From a virus: a stretch of DNA of 20,358 nt. The stretch lies in the IMG/VR virus record IMGVR_UViG_3300020203_000370, positions 1 to 20,358 of that record; one strand, given 5' to 3'. The notes under the pieces are model-generated. The model worked only from the letters and a program-made list of their open reading frames with translations, did no database searches and was not told the DNA's origin. Made by a program: the position numbers and the translations under genes. Shown piece after piece: positions 1 through 5,259 of the stretch. Every line of letters starts with the position of its first letter. Position 1 is the first letter of the stretch.

Positions 1-156
1 GTTCTGGCGAATCCGAAGGCTGAGCGGGAGACGGCGGCGAAGCTCCGGGCGGCTATCCAGGCCTACGGCGACGGGCGGGTTAGGCACGCGCTCGAGGCAG
101 CGGCCAAGGGCAGGAACGACTTTTACTGGCCGACAGGGCCCCTGGGGTACAGATGA
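1..156 (+). CDS. Partial hypothetical protein (C-terminal end only)
   Basis: Frame 1 is open from the first base to a TGA at 154-156, giving the last 51 residues of a protein that begins outside the window. The visible part is Ala/Arg-rich and probably helical, and ends in FYWPTGPLGYR. The stop overlaps the next start (ATG at 153, ATGA), the coupling used throughout this window, which supports a real gene. No family recognised. Confidence 0.6.
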   Translation, partial: VLANPKAERETAAKLRAAIQAYGDGRVRHALEAAAKGRNDFYWPTGPLGYR

Positions 157-455
157 CTGAGACTTCATTTGCAGCCAATTCCGCGCGCTGGCTCGCCGAG
201 CAACTGGATGGCGTCACCCACCAGGACGACATCAACCCGGCTGCAGACAAGCGAGAGGAGGAGGCGTACTTCCAGAGCCGTTGGCGAGCTAACTGGGAAT
301 GGATGCAGCGCGCAGGGTGGACGCTTCGCAGGCGCGACCTGCGCCTGCGCATCGAAAGCATCGACCATCCGGACCGGCGAGAGTTTGCTAGACGCGTAGT
401 GCAGGAGGCTCTGCAGGAGGCTGGTTTGACCGAATGGCGGAAGGTGCACCGATGA
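153..455 (+). CDS. Hypothetical phage protein, 100 aa
   Basis: The ATG at 153 overlaps the preceding stop (ATGA), and its own TGA at 453-455 overlaps the next ATG at 452, so it sits in a translationally coupled chain. The protein is highly charged, with a Trp-rich stretch around residues 44-57 (SRWRANWEWMQRAGW) and an Arg-rich helix after it. No catalytic motif, signal peptide or membrane segment is visible. Function unknown; the adjacent RusA-like gene suggests an early accessory region. Confidence 0.6.
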   Translation: MTETSFAANSARWLAEQLDGVTHQDDINPAADKREEEAYFQSRWRANWEWMQRAGWTLRRRDLRLRIESIDHPDRREFARRVVQEALQEAGLTEWRKVHR

Positions 456-985
456 CCACGGAAGCTCTTTTCGACGCGGCCGAACGCGGGTGGAAAGCGG
501 GCGAGGCGAAGCAGTGGCAGTTACCTTACTTCGAGATGCCCACAATTCACGGAGCATTAGTGGCCAGGTTTATTCTCCCGCTATCGCTTGCCAAGCCCGT
601 CAATCAGCTAATGCGCGCTGGCATGGCTGGACAAGCGTGGGCGATGGGTGCGCACAAAGCGAAGGTGTTTGCCGCCATGCGCACGCAGCACGCGCGAAGA
701 GGCAAGCCGTTACCCGGGCGCCCGCAGATCATTTGCGTTCGCTTCAGCATACGCGAGCCAGATCGCTTTTCGAATTATGCCAAATGCGCGATTGACCGGC
801 TGTTGCCTGGCGTAGTAAAGAAAGTTGGCAATCAGAGGTTTCTCGACGGGAGCAAGCATCTGAACTTCATTGAAGATGATTCCGTGCAGCATGTGGACGA
901 ATTTCAGCTCTGGTGGCCTGTGAGTAGGCGAGCCGACGAGGTGGTCGTGATTAAGGTCTACAGTGGACAGGGAGAAGCAGCATGA
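452..985 (+). CDS. Probable RusA-like Holliday junction resolvase
   Basis: From ATG 452 this encodes 177 residues. An in-frame ATG at 434 exists, but 452 gives the ATGA overlap and has a GGAAGG purine tract just upstream. The arrangement resembles RusA family nucleases: an N-terminal LPLSLAKPVNQLMR segment like the family's proline/asparagine substrate motif, then FSIREPDRFSNYAKCAIDRLL around residues 98-118, then NFIEDDS at 138-144. RusA enzymes are homodimers that cut four-way DNA junctions using a cluster of acidic residues. Here D104, N108, K111, D115 and D142/D143 are present, but the family's D-x-D-N spacing is not exact (F-S-N here), so the call is tentative and the protein could be a divergent or inactive homologue. 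Confidence 0.45.
   Translation: MTTEALFDAAERGWKAGEAKQWQLPYFEMPTIHGALVARFILPLSLAKPVNQLMRAGMAGQAWAMGAHKAKVFAAMRTQHARRGKPLPGRPQIICVRFSIREPDRFSNYAKCAIDRLLPGVVKKVGNQRFLDGSKHLNFIEDDSVQHVDEFQLWWPVSRRADEVVVIKVYSGQGEAA
971..985 (+). repeat. Duplicated translation-start sequence, copy 1
   Basis: Fifteen bases, GGAGAAGCAGCATGA, comprise the Shine-Dalgarno, spacer and start codon of the 982 gene. They recur exactly at 1247-1261 before the 1258 gene. Confidence 0.8.
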
Positions 986-1242
986 AACTCACGAAAAAAG
1001 AAGCACAGCTCGAAGCAGCGCGCGGCGCAGTGTGGACGGCGCTTTGGCAGGTTCCGCGGTACCAGGCGATCCACGAACTAAAAACCCGCGTGTTCACCCG
1101 GTGGGACCACACGGAAGCGCGCGCGGGAAACCCCCGCTATACGTCCCGCCTGCCAGCGCTCCAAGCGCGACTGGATCGGCTGAGGCGCGCGATGATCGCC
1201 ATGGAGGAAAGGGCGTTCAGTGCAGCAGGGATCAGGTACTAA
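982..1242 (+). CDS. Hypothetical phage protein, 86 aa
   Basis: ATG 982 overlaps the previous stop (ATGA) and has a strong GGGAGAAG Shine-Dalgarno. The product is basic and apparently all-helical, rich in Arg, Ala and Leu, with an AVWTALWQVPRYQAIHELK segment near residues 16-34. No known domain is recognised and no membrane segment is seen. It lies in the same coupled chain as the RusA-like gene, so joint early expression is likely, but a function cannot be assigned. Confidence 0.6.
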   Translation: MKLTKKEAQLEAARGAVWTALWQVPRYQAIHELKTRVFTRWDHTEARAGNPRYTSRLPALQARLDRLRRAMIAMEERAFSAAGIRY

Positions 1243-1246
1243 CAGG

Positions 1247-1261
1247 GGAGAAGCAGCATGA
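1247..1261 (+). repeat. Duplicated translation-start sequence, copy 2
   Basis: Exact second copy of GGAGAAGCAGCATGA, serving the 37-residue gene at 1258. It suggests a local duplication or shared selection on ribosome binding. Confidence 0.8.
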
Positions 1262-1371
1262 TTGACGAAAAGATGATGGCGAGATTCTTCAGCAAGGTCG
1301 ACAAGAATGGTGTCGCACGCGCGAGCATCTCGGACGTTCTCTCACGGAAACGCTGGCGCCATGTCGCCTGA
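1258..1371 (+). CDS. Small hypothetical protein, 37 aa
   Basis: A short reading frame from ATG 1258 to TGA 1369-1371, preceded by a strong GGGGAGAAG ribosome-binding site. The product begins MIDEKMMARFFSKVDKNG and is basic at its C terminus (SRKRWRHVA). No family is recognised. The excellent ribosome-binding site and the fit into the gap between neighbours support it despite its size; it overlaps the next proposed start by 11 bases. Confidence 0.5.
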   Translation: MIDEKMMARFFSKVDKNGVARASISDVLSRKRWRHVA

Positions 1372-1603
1372 CCGTTGTTGCTCCACGCGATGTGACTGCG
1401 ATATCTGCTTGGGCGCGCCAGTCGTGAGCGCCAAAGAAGAAGCTCGGCATCGAGCCAACGTTCGCTGCGAACACGGCTTCCTTCGCTCGGCCGGCTGTGT
1501 CGTAGTTAGCTGTTCGCATTGGGACGGAATCCGCGACTCAGACAATCAGCAAATGAAGATGCGCGGCTTCCGCACAACTCAACGAAAGCGAGAGATGACA
1601 TGA
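1361..1603 (+). CDS. Small Cys/His protein, zinc-finger-like (paralogue A)
   Basis: From ATG 1361 this gives 80 residues; an in-frame ATG at 1307 would extend it but lacks a ribosome-binding site. The N terminus is Cys-rich (CCSTRCDCDIC). A central core, RANVRCEHGFLRSAGCVVVSC, then WDG, places C36, H38, C46 and C51 in a pattern suited to binding one zinc ion. The same core occurs in the protein encoded at 2692-2904, so the two are paralogues. The stop overlaps the next ATG at 1600 (ATGA). Role unknown; small zinc proteins of phages often bind host proteins or nucleic acid, but that is only inference here. Confidence 0.6.
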   Translation: MSPDRCCSTRCDCDICLGAPVVSAKEEARHRANVRCEHGFLRSAGCVVVSCSHWDGIRDSDNQQMKMRGFRTTQRKREMT

Positions 1604-1800
1604 ACGCTAAAATAATCGACATCGAGGAGGTGAAAGCCAAACGTATGGCGGCGCTACGCGTGGAGCGCCTGGCGGACATTTTCAGCATCGATGTTGTCTC
1701 GGGTCGCATCCACATTGATGGCACGATCGAAGAGGTGAGCCGTGCTCTGGCGACAGGTCAAATAAATGAAGCACTCTGGGTTGCGGAGGCGGCGCTGTGA
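1600..1800 (+). CDS. Hypothetical phage protein, 66 aa
   Basis: ATG 1600 is chosen over an upstream in-frame ATG at 1519 because it overlaps the preceding stop (ATGA). The product begins MNAKIIDIEEVKAKRMAALR, helical and charged, followed by a compact alpha/beta-looking part (IDVVSGRIHIDGTIEEVSRAL). No motif is recognised. Its TGA at 1798-1800 overlaps a GTG start at 1797, so it is coupled on both sides. Confidence 0.6.
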   Translation: MNAKIIDIEEVKAKRMAALRVERLADIFSIDVVSGRIHIDGTIEEVSRALATGQINEALWVAEAAL

Positions 1801-1961
1801 CCAAGGTCAAGAAGTGCACGCTGCTCTGCCACTGCTTCGCCTGCCTAAACGGTGTCGCCTGGCAGCGCGATCCGAAGGCTGAGCTGCGCACCAAGGCCGA
1901 GCGAAGCCGGCGACGAAACAAGAAAAAGCTTGAATCAACCAAGGCGCAGGTGACTGCATGA
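1797..1961 (+). CDS. Small Cys-rich basic peptide, 54 aa
   Basis: A short frame from GTG 1797 (GTGA overlap with the previous stop) to TGA 1959-1961, itself overlapping the next ATG 1958. The N terminus, MTKVKKCTLLCHCFACLNG, packs C7, C11, C13 and C16 (C-x3-C-x-C-x2-C) with H12, a likely metal-binding knuckle. The rest is a strongly basic tail (RSRRRNKKK), compatible with nucleic-acid binding. The 4-base overlaps on both sides argue for a genuine gene. Function not assigned. Confidence 0.55.
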   Translation: MTKVKKCTLLCHCFACLNGVAWQRDPKAELRTKAERSRRRNKKKLESTKAQVTA

Positions 1962-2242
1962 GCCCGTTCGGAAAAAAGCTGAAGGAGCGAATGCTTGACA
2001 CGATGCCGCCCGGCTACGCATTCCAGCTAGCGCTGCGCAACCTGTTCGAGGTGGCGAAGCGCGAGAACTGGCCGATTGAATCTATTGCGTTCAACACGGG
2101 CAAGGCGACGTGCGTAATTGAGTCGTTCGAGATTGCGGGCGTGACAGTCACGACACGCGCGCGCGCTGGGTTGGCGCAGTTGCTCACCGGTGATCGGGAG
2201 ATGCGCAATGCAGGCAACACAAAGAGAAATGGAGAAAAGTAG
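1958..2242 (+). CDS. Hypothetical phage protein, 94 aa
   Basis: ATG 1958 overlaps the previous stop (ATGA). The protein has a basic N terminus (MSPFGKKLKERML), a helical middle and a beta-like stretch near residues 43-68 (IAFNTGKATCVIESFEIAG), with a polar tail. No enzyme motif, signal peptide or membrane helix is visible. The stop (TAG 2240-2242) directly abuts the next ATG at 2243. Function unknown. Confidence 0.6.
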   Translation: MSPFGKKLKERMLDTMPPGYAFQLALRNLFEVAKRENWPIESIAFNTGKATCVIESFEIAGVTVTTRARAGLAQLLTGDREMRNAGNTKRNGEK

Positions 2243-2506
2243 ATGACGACTTGGCGAAAACTAATCAGCGAGACAATGGCAGAATGCGAAGACGGATGGG
2301 AGAATCTGGAGTCGCATGCCCCGCCAACAAACGAATGGCTGGATGAGGAGTTCGATGACAATTACGGCAGGGAGGAGGGTTGCCCGTTCACGCTGTGGAC
2401 TCGTGGTCGCGTATATTTCCCGGCCTGCTATGACGGGGCTGAGTGGGTCGCATCCGTGGCGAGAAACTCCAACGGCGTACCTACGTACCACATCGGCGGA
2501 GGTTAG
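2243..2506 (+). CDS. Conserved-looking small phage protein, 87 aa
   Basis: ATG 2243 has a GGAGAAAAG ribosome-binding site. The acidic N-terminal half (MTTWRKLISETMAECEDGWE) is followed by a block around residues 49-73 containing FTLWT, RVYFPACYDG and EWVASVARN. From memory this TLWT/RVYFP/YDG/EWV pattern is shared by small uncharacterised proteins of many tailed phages; this was not checked against a database. No catalytic residues are apparent, and the function is unknown. Confidence 0.65.
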   Translation: MTTWRKLISETMAECEDGWENLESHAPPTNEWLDEEFDDNYGREEGCPFTLWTRGRVYFPACYDGAEWVASVARNSNGVPTYHIGGG

Positions 2507-2509
2507 ATC

Positions 2510-2695
2510 GTGCAGACTGAGCGCTGGGTTCGCACGAAACTAGGACTGACCGCGGTGGCGCTAGGCGTCGTGCGAGGCCGGCAATCGGCGCGAAAGGTTC
2601 AGGCGCCTCGGGAGGTCCCAATGGCCTCGCCCTGGAGTCGCAATCTGACGGCGGAAGTTATTCAAGAGTTCCGAGAGGCTCAACGTAGAAAATGA
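2510..2695 (+). CDS. Small hypothetical protein, 61 aa
   Basis: The GTG at 2510 has a GGAGG site at 2497-2501. A second in-frame start, ATG 2621, has GGGAGG just upstream and would give only 24 residues (MASPWSRNLTAEVIQEFREA and a basic end). The full-length form is basic with a mildly hydrophobic segment (LGLTAVALGVV). The stop overlaps the next ATG (2692). Nothing recognised; it is unclear which start is used. Confidence 0.45.
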   Translation: MQTERWVRTKLGLTAVALGVVRGRQSARKVQAPREVPMASPWSRNLTAEVIQEFREAQRRK

Positions 2696-2904
2696 CATCA
2701 ACAATCACAGAAAAGTTTATCACGAGCGCGAAAGAGATCGCGAGAGCGCGCGCGAACAAAAGGTGTGCTCACGGCATGCTGGAATCGGCCAAATGCGTCA
2801 TCACGACATGCGAATTCTGGGACGGGAAGAAAATCACCGATCATTCGTCCGAGCTGACTCGCGGCCTGAGCTCGGGGCGCAAGGGCGGCAAGCATGGCGC
2901 GTGA
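2692..2904 (+). CDS. Small Cys/His protein, zinc-finger-like (paralogue B)
   Basis: ATG 2692 overlaps the previous stop (ATGA), giving 70 residues. The core RANKRCAHGMLESAKCVITTC followed by EFWDG matches the core of the protein at 1361-1603, with C25, H27, C35 and C40 conserved in position. This copy lacks the extra N-terminal Cys cluster of its paralogue and ends in a basic Gly/Lys tail. The Cys/His spacing (C-x-H-x7-C-x4-C) suggests one structural zinc site. Function unknown; co-transcription with the sigma-like gene immediately downstream is likely. Confidence 0.65.
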   Translation: MTSTITEKFITSAKEIARARANKRCAHGMLESAKCVITTCEFWDGKKITDHSSELTRGLSSGRKGGKHGA

Positions 2905-3103
2905 CAAGTTAACCGCGGAAGCGAAAGCCAAGGAGGCAGCGGACAGAGAGGCTACGCTTACGCGGCTCGGCGGACGTAGCGGTCACTGCTACTCGCTACG
3001 CGAGGTCGCCAAGGCGCTTGGGGTTACTCACCAGAGAGTTGAACAAATCGAGCGGAACGCGCTTCGGAAACTGAAGGAGCTGTTTGAGCGAGGCGGGCGG
3101 TGA
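2894..3103 (+). CDS. Sigma-70 region 4-like HTH protein, 69 aa
   Basis: ATG 2894 overlaps the end of the previous gene by 11 bases. After a charged N-terminal helix, residues 33-61 (YSLREVAKALGVTHQRVEQI, then ERNALRKL) match the helix-turn-helix of sigma factor region 4, including the typical RVEQIE and ALRKL segments. In complete sigma factors this region binds the -35 element and the RNA polymerase beta flap. Here it stands alone, with no region 2, so the protein cannot be a full sigma factor. It may redirect or inhibit host RNA polymerase, or simply be a DNA-binding regulator. The domain call is firm; the role is inference. Confidence 0.8.
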   Translation: MARDKLTAEAKAKEAADREATLTRLGGRSGHCYSLREVAKALGVTHQRVEQIERNALRKLKELFERGGR

Positions 3104-3282
3104 CGAGCACGGCCAGTAAGCCCATCCCTCTTGGGCGCTCCGGGCGAATCGTTATCGACGTCGGCGGCGAAAGAATCGCGGTCGAGGTCTGCGCGGAAGA
3201 CACAGATGCGTCGATAGCAATCAAATTGATGGCTGCAATCGATGCGCACGTAGTCAGCGAGTGGGAAAACGCGCAGAAATAG
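3100..3282 (+). CDS. Small hypothetical protein, 60 aa
   Basis: GTG 3100 overlaps the preceding TGA (GTGA) and the upstream GAGGCGGG is purine-rich. The product begins MTSTASKPIPLGRSGRIVID and continues with a short beta-hairpin-like stretch (VGGERIAVEVCAED) and a helix. No known motif. It is the last gene of the first coupled run: the following 75 bases are non-coding and carry a probable promoter. Confidence 0.5.
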   Translation: MTSTASKPIPLGRSGRIVIDVGGERIAVEVCAEDTDASIAIKLMAAIDAHVVSEWENAQK

Positions 3283-3323
3283 GGCCCTTGGTGAGAAATC
3301 GACAGGCCCACTGAAATAGAGGC

Positions 3324-3351
3324 TTGACCCGTACGAGGAATGCCGTACAGT
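3324..3351 (+). promoter_or_regulatory. Probable sigma-70 promoter for the 3358 gene
   Basis: TTGACC (3324-3329) and TACAGT (3346-3351) are 16 bases apart, matching the -35 consensus at 5 of 6 positions and the -10 at 4 of 6. The sequence CCGTAC occurs twice within it (3329-3334 and 3343-3348), 14 bases apart, and could be an operator. Transcription would start very close to the ATG at 3358. Confidence 0.5.
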
Positions 3352-3357
3352 ACCAAT

Positions 3358-3672
3358 ATGAACAACGCAGCAAACAACATGGTCCTGATCACCGGCAACA
3401 CCTACCCCGTCAAGGACCAGCTCCGCGCACTTGGCGGCCGCTGGAACGCGGGCCGAATCGGGTGGGAAGTGCCTGCAGCACGGGAAGCGGACGCGCGCTG
3501 CCTGGTAGCTGGCGCGGGCCCGAAAACAGCGGCGCCCTCTCTTGGCCGCGCTAGCCGCGCAACGGGCCGCGTACGTGCGTGGCGCCCGTGCGGCTACCCC
3601 GGATGTAACAGCAGTTATTGCGACGATTGCGACGGCTTGGGCGGTGGCCGTGATAGCTTTTACGGCCGCTAA
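3358..3672 (+). CDS. Phage protein with LGGRWN-type domain and Cys cluster
   Basis: ATG 3358 gives 104 residues; in-frame ATGs at 3340 (inside the promoter) and 3379 are alternatives. Residues 9-41 (VLITGNTYPVKDQLRALGGR, then WNAGRIGWEVPA) resemble a small domain found in DUF5710- or DUF3560-type proteins, whose signature is an LGGRW followed by GW.VP; function of that domain is unknown. The C terminus has C78, C83, C88 and C91 in RPCGYPGCNSSYCDDCDG, a probable zinc site. There is no Shine-Dalgarno at a good distance, so the mRNA may be leaderless. Confidence 0.7.
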   Translation: MNNAANNMVLITGNTYPVKDQLRALGGRWNAGRIGWEVPAAREADARCLVAGAGPKTAAPSLGRASRATGRVRAWRPCGYPGCNSSYCDDCDGLGGGRDSFYGR

Positions 3673-3711
3673 ATTTCACCCTCACCCTCACCAACTCAAG
3701 GAGCAACGAAC

Positions 3712-3951
3712 ATGATCAACCATCAAATTCAAGCACAGCTAGTCGACATGGTCTTTGGACCCGGCGTGAGCCCGGATGACATTATCGGGTGTGCTGAGAG
3801 GGCGCGCATGACGCCTCAGGCGTACATTGGCGAGGCACTCCGAGTGGCAATCGAGCAAGGGGCGCGGAACGAAGAAGCGGGCGCGCTGGTTCTGGAAGAC
3901 GAAAATGCCCAGCACACCATTTGCGACTTCGCGGGCGTGGTGGACGGGTGA
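3712..3951 (+). CDS. Hypothetical phage protein, 79 aa
   Basis: ATG 3712 follows an AAGGAG ribosome-binding site, one of the best in this region. The protein is acidic, with a helical core (MTPQAYIGEALRVAIEQG) that loosely resembles small ribbon-helix-helix or toxin-antitoxin-type helices, but no firm match can be made. The last codons lie in a 16-base sequence repeated at the end of the 4030 gene. The TGA overlaps a GTG at 3948. Function unknown. Confidence 0.6.
   Translation: MINHQIQAQLVDMVFGPGVSPDDIIGCAERARMTPQAYIGEALRVAIEQGARNEEAGALVLEDENAQHTICDFAGVVDG
3936..3951 (+). repeat. 16-base gene-end repeat, copy 1
   Basis: CGTGGTGGACGGGTGA forms the last codons (VVDG, stop) of the 3712 gene and the overlapping GTG start of the next. 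An exact copy lies at 4311-4326. Confidence 0.85.
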
Positions 3952-4043
3952 GCAGCCGTTCATTCCCGTTCACGATTCGTGGCCACTCGCTGAGGCGGGC
4001 GCGCATTCGGGCGGCAAAGGGACAGGCGAATGACGCTCGTTAA
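3948..4043 (+). CDS. Possible small basic peptide, 31 aa
   Basis: A frame from GTG 3948, overlapping the previous TGA (GTGA), to TAA 4041-4043. The product begins MSSRSFPFTIRGHSLRRARI and is strongly basic. It overlaps the next start by 14 bases. The same GTGA arrangement within an identical 16-base sequence starts a larger gene at 4323, which is the main support. It could equally be a remnant or not expressed. Confidence 0.3.
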   Translation: MSSRSFPFTIRGHSLRRARIRAAKGQANDAR

Positions 4044-4326
4044 AGATCTTACTGCGGTACTTGTTCAATTCCTCGATCGCCCGATCACGCCACAAACGTA
4101 CAGGGAGCTCGAAGGCGCGTGCTATCCGGTGCTCCACGCCCACGGTTTGTTCAGTTGGCGCCCCGTCGTCGTAAATCCGGATGAATGTGCGTTTGTCGTC
4201 GTCTCTACAACAAGAGGTCCCATCCACTGGGATCTAACGCCGCACCGACACTCAAACATGTTATTCGTGCTCCTCGAATCTCCCGAAGGTTTGTTTTTCG
4301 AGGCTCACAACGTGGTGGACGGGTGA
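4030..4326 (+). CDS. Hypothetical phage protein, 98 aa
   Basis: ATG 4030 is preceded by AAAGGGACAGGCG. The product has a helical N terminus (MTLVKDLTAVLVQFLDRPIT) and several hydrophobic strand-like segments (RPVVVNPDECAFVVVS, NMLFVLLESPEGLFFE), suggesting a compact alpha/beta fold. No catalytic motif is recognised. The gene ends with the same VVDG-stop sequence as the 3712 gene and its TGA overlaps a GTG start at 4323. Confidence 0.6.
   Translation: MTLVKDLTAVLVQFLDRPITPQTYRELEGACYPVLHAHGLFSWRPVVVNPDECAFVVVSTTRGPIHWDLTPHRHSNMLFVLLESPEGLFFEAHNVVDG
4311..4326 (+). repeat. 16-base gene-end repeat, copy 2
   Basis: Exact copy of CGTGGTGGACGGGTGA (3936-3951), again encoding VVDG-stop with an overlapping GTG start. 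Confidence 0.85.
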
Positions 4327-4589
4327 CTAGCAAATTCACACTTTCGAACGGGAGTCGCGTCGGCAGACTGTCGCTCAAGATTATCAAGGTGGGCGACGTC
4401 GAGGTTGATCACGCCTGGCGAGACGGCAACGGCGTCACGGTACTGGTCGTCGACCTGGGGAGCGGGCATTTCCTGAGACTTCAGGAGCTTGAGCAGGAGG
4501 AGCTTGCCTCGCTCAGCCAACTCTACAACTGGGACCCGGAGTCGCTTGCCGCGGCAAAACGGAGAGTCGATCTGTGCCCAAGACGTTAA
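4323..4589 (+). CDS. Hypothetical phage protein, 88 aa
   Basis: GTG 4323 overlaps the previous stop (GTGA); the frame is open further upstream but no start there is as well placed. The N-terminal half is rich in beta-type residues (VGRLSLKIIKVGDVEVDHAW and VTVLVVDLGSG), the C-terminal half is helical and acidic (LQELEQEELASLSQLYNW). No known family. The last 16 bases overlap the next gene. Confidence 0.55.
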   Translation: MTSKFTLSNGSRVGRLSLKIIKVGDVEVDHAWRDGNGVTVLVVDLGSGHFLRLQELEQEELASLSQLYNWDPESLAAAKRRVDLCPRR

Positions 4590-4873
4590 CCGAGGTGCGG
4601 GCTCAATTCGCCAAGGGCAAACGCAGCGATCTGGATAGCGCGATATGCGTTAGCTGGGCGGCTGCGCTGGACTCGGTGCTTGCCCGCCCGCCGATTGACC
4701 TCGTAGGTCGCGGTTGCGGTGATCACTCGTGTCGCGTTGAGCCGGCGCGGGGCATGGCGACTAACGGTGGATGTCGGTGCGATCACCAGGCGCTAAGTCT
4801 GGCGCTGAGTGCCTGGCGCGCTGAGGCTACGCGGCTCACTGCGCTTATCGACAGCCTAGATTTACACATTTGA
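4574..4873 (+). CDS. Phage protein with TNGGCRC motif, 99 aa
   Basis: GTG 4574 begins inside the end of the previous gene. Residues 48-69 contain CGDHSC, then RGMATNGGCRCD, giving four Cys and a His. From memory, a motif of this kind (H-x-C ... MxTNGGCRC) occurs in small uncharacterised phage and prophage proteins, but this is unchecked. Flanking segments are helical (ALSAWRAEATRLTALIDSLD). A zinc-binding fold is plausible; the function is unknown. Confidence 0.6.
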   Translation: MPKTLTEVRAQFAKGKRSDLDSAICVSWAAALDSVLARPPIDLVGRGCGDHSCRVEPARGMATNGGCRCDHQALSLALSAWRAEATRLTALIDSLDLHI

Positions 4874-4883
4874 AAGGCGAAGA

Positions 4884-5156
4884 ATGCACATCAGGCAAAT
4901 AATTCAGAAGCTTGCAGAGCTTGAGACTCCCGAGGAACGCGAGGCAACGGCGCGCGCGATGTTGGAACCCGGGTTTGCGAAGATGGTAGCTGACTGGGCG
5001 TTCGTCGACCCGGAGTCCGACACGCCCGAGATCGACCACTCGGAATACGTGACCACTGAGATCAGTCAGGCTCACCGGGACCGCCTAGCCGGGTACTCCG
5101 CGGGCGGCTTACCACCAAAGTTCACCGTTCGATGCGCCGGGCCAATGCAGAGATGA
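4884..5156 (+). CDS. Hypothetical phage protein, 90 aa
   Basis: ATG 4884 has a GAAAGGCGAAG ribosome-binding site and follows the previous stop by 10 bases. The protein is acidic and mostly helical at its N terminus (IIQKLAELETPEEREATARA), with a Pro/Gly-rich end. No motif is recognised. It is the last gene of the second small-gene run. Confidence 0.55.
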   Translation: MHIRQIIQKLAELETPEEREATARAMLEPGFAKMVADWAFVDPESDTPEIDHSEYVTTEISQAHRDRLAGYSAGGLPPKFTVRCAGPMQR

Positions 5157-5259
5157 TGGGGATTCTGGAGGGGCGGCTGCGACAACCCGACCTAGCGGTT
5201 ACCCCGCTGTGATTCCTGTTGACAATGAGATTGGAGGTGAGTAATGAGGTGAGCCTAAG

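Noticed and set aside
3324-3554. 76-residue frame starting within the promoter
   Set aside because: It overlaps, in another frame, the gene with the LGGRWN domain and the Cys cluster, and shows no features of its own.
5219-5247. Perfect TTGACA as a full promoter
   Set aside because: No acceptable -10 element at 16-18 bases; kept only as a remark on the interval.
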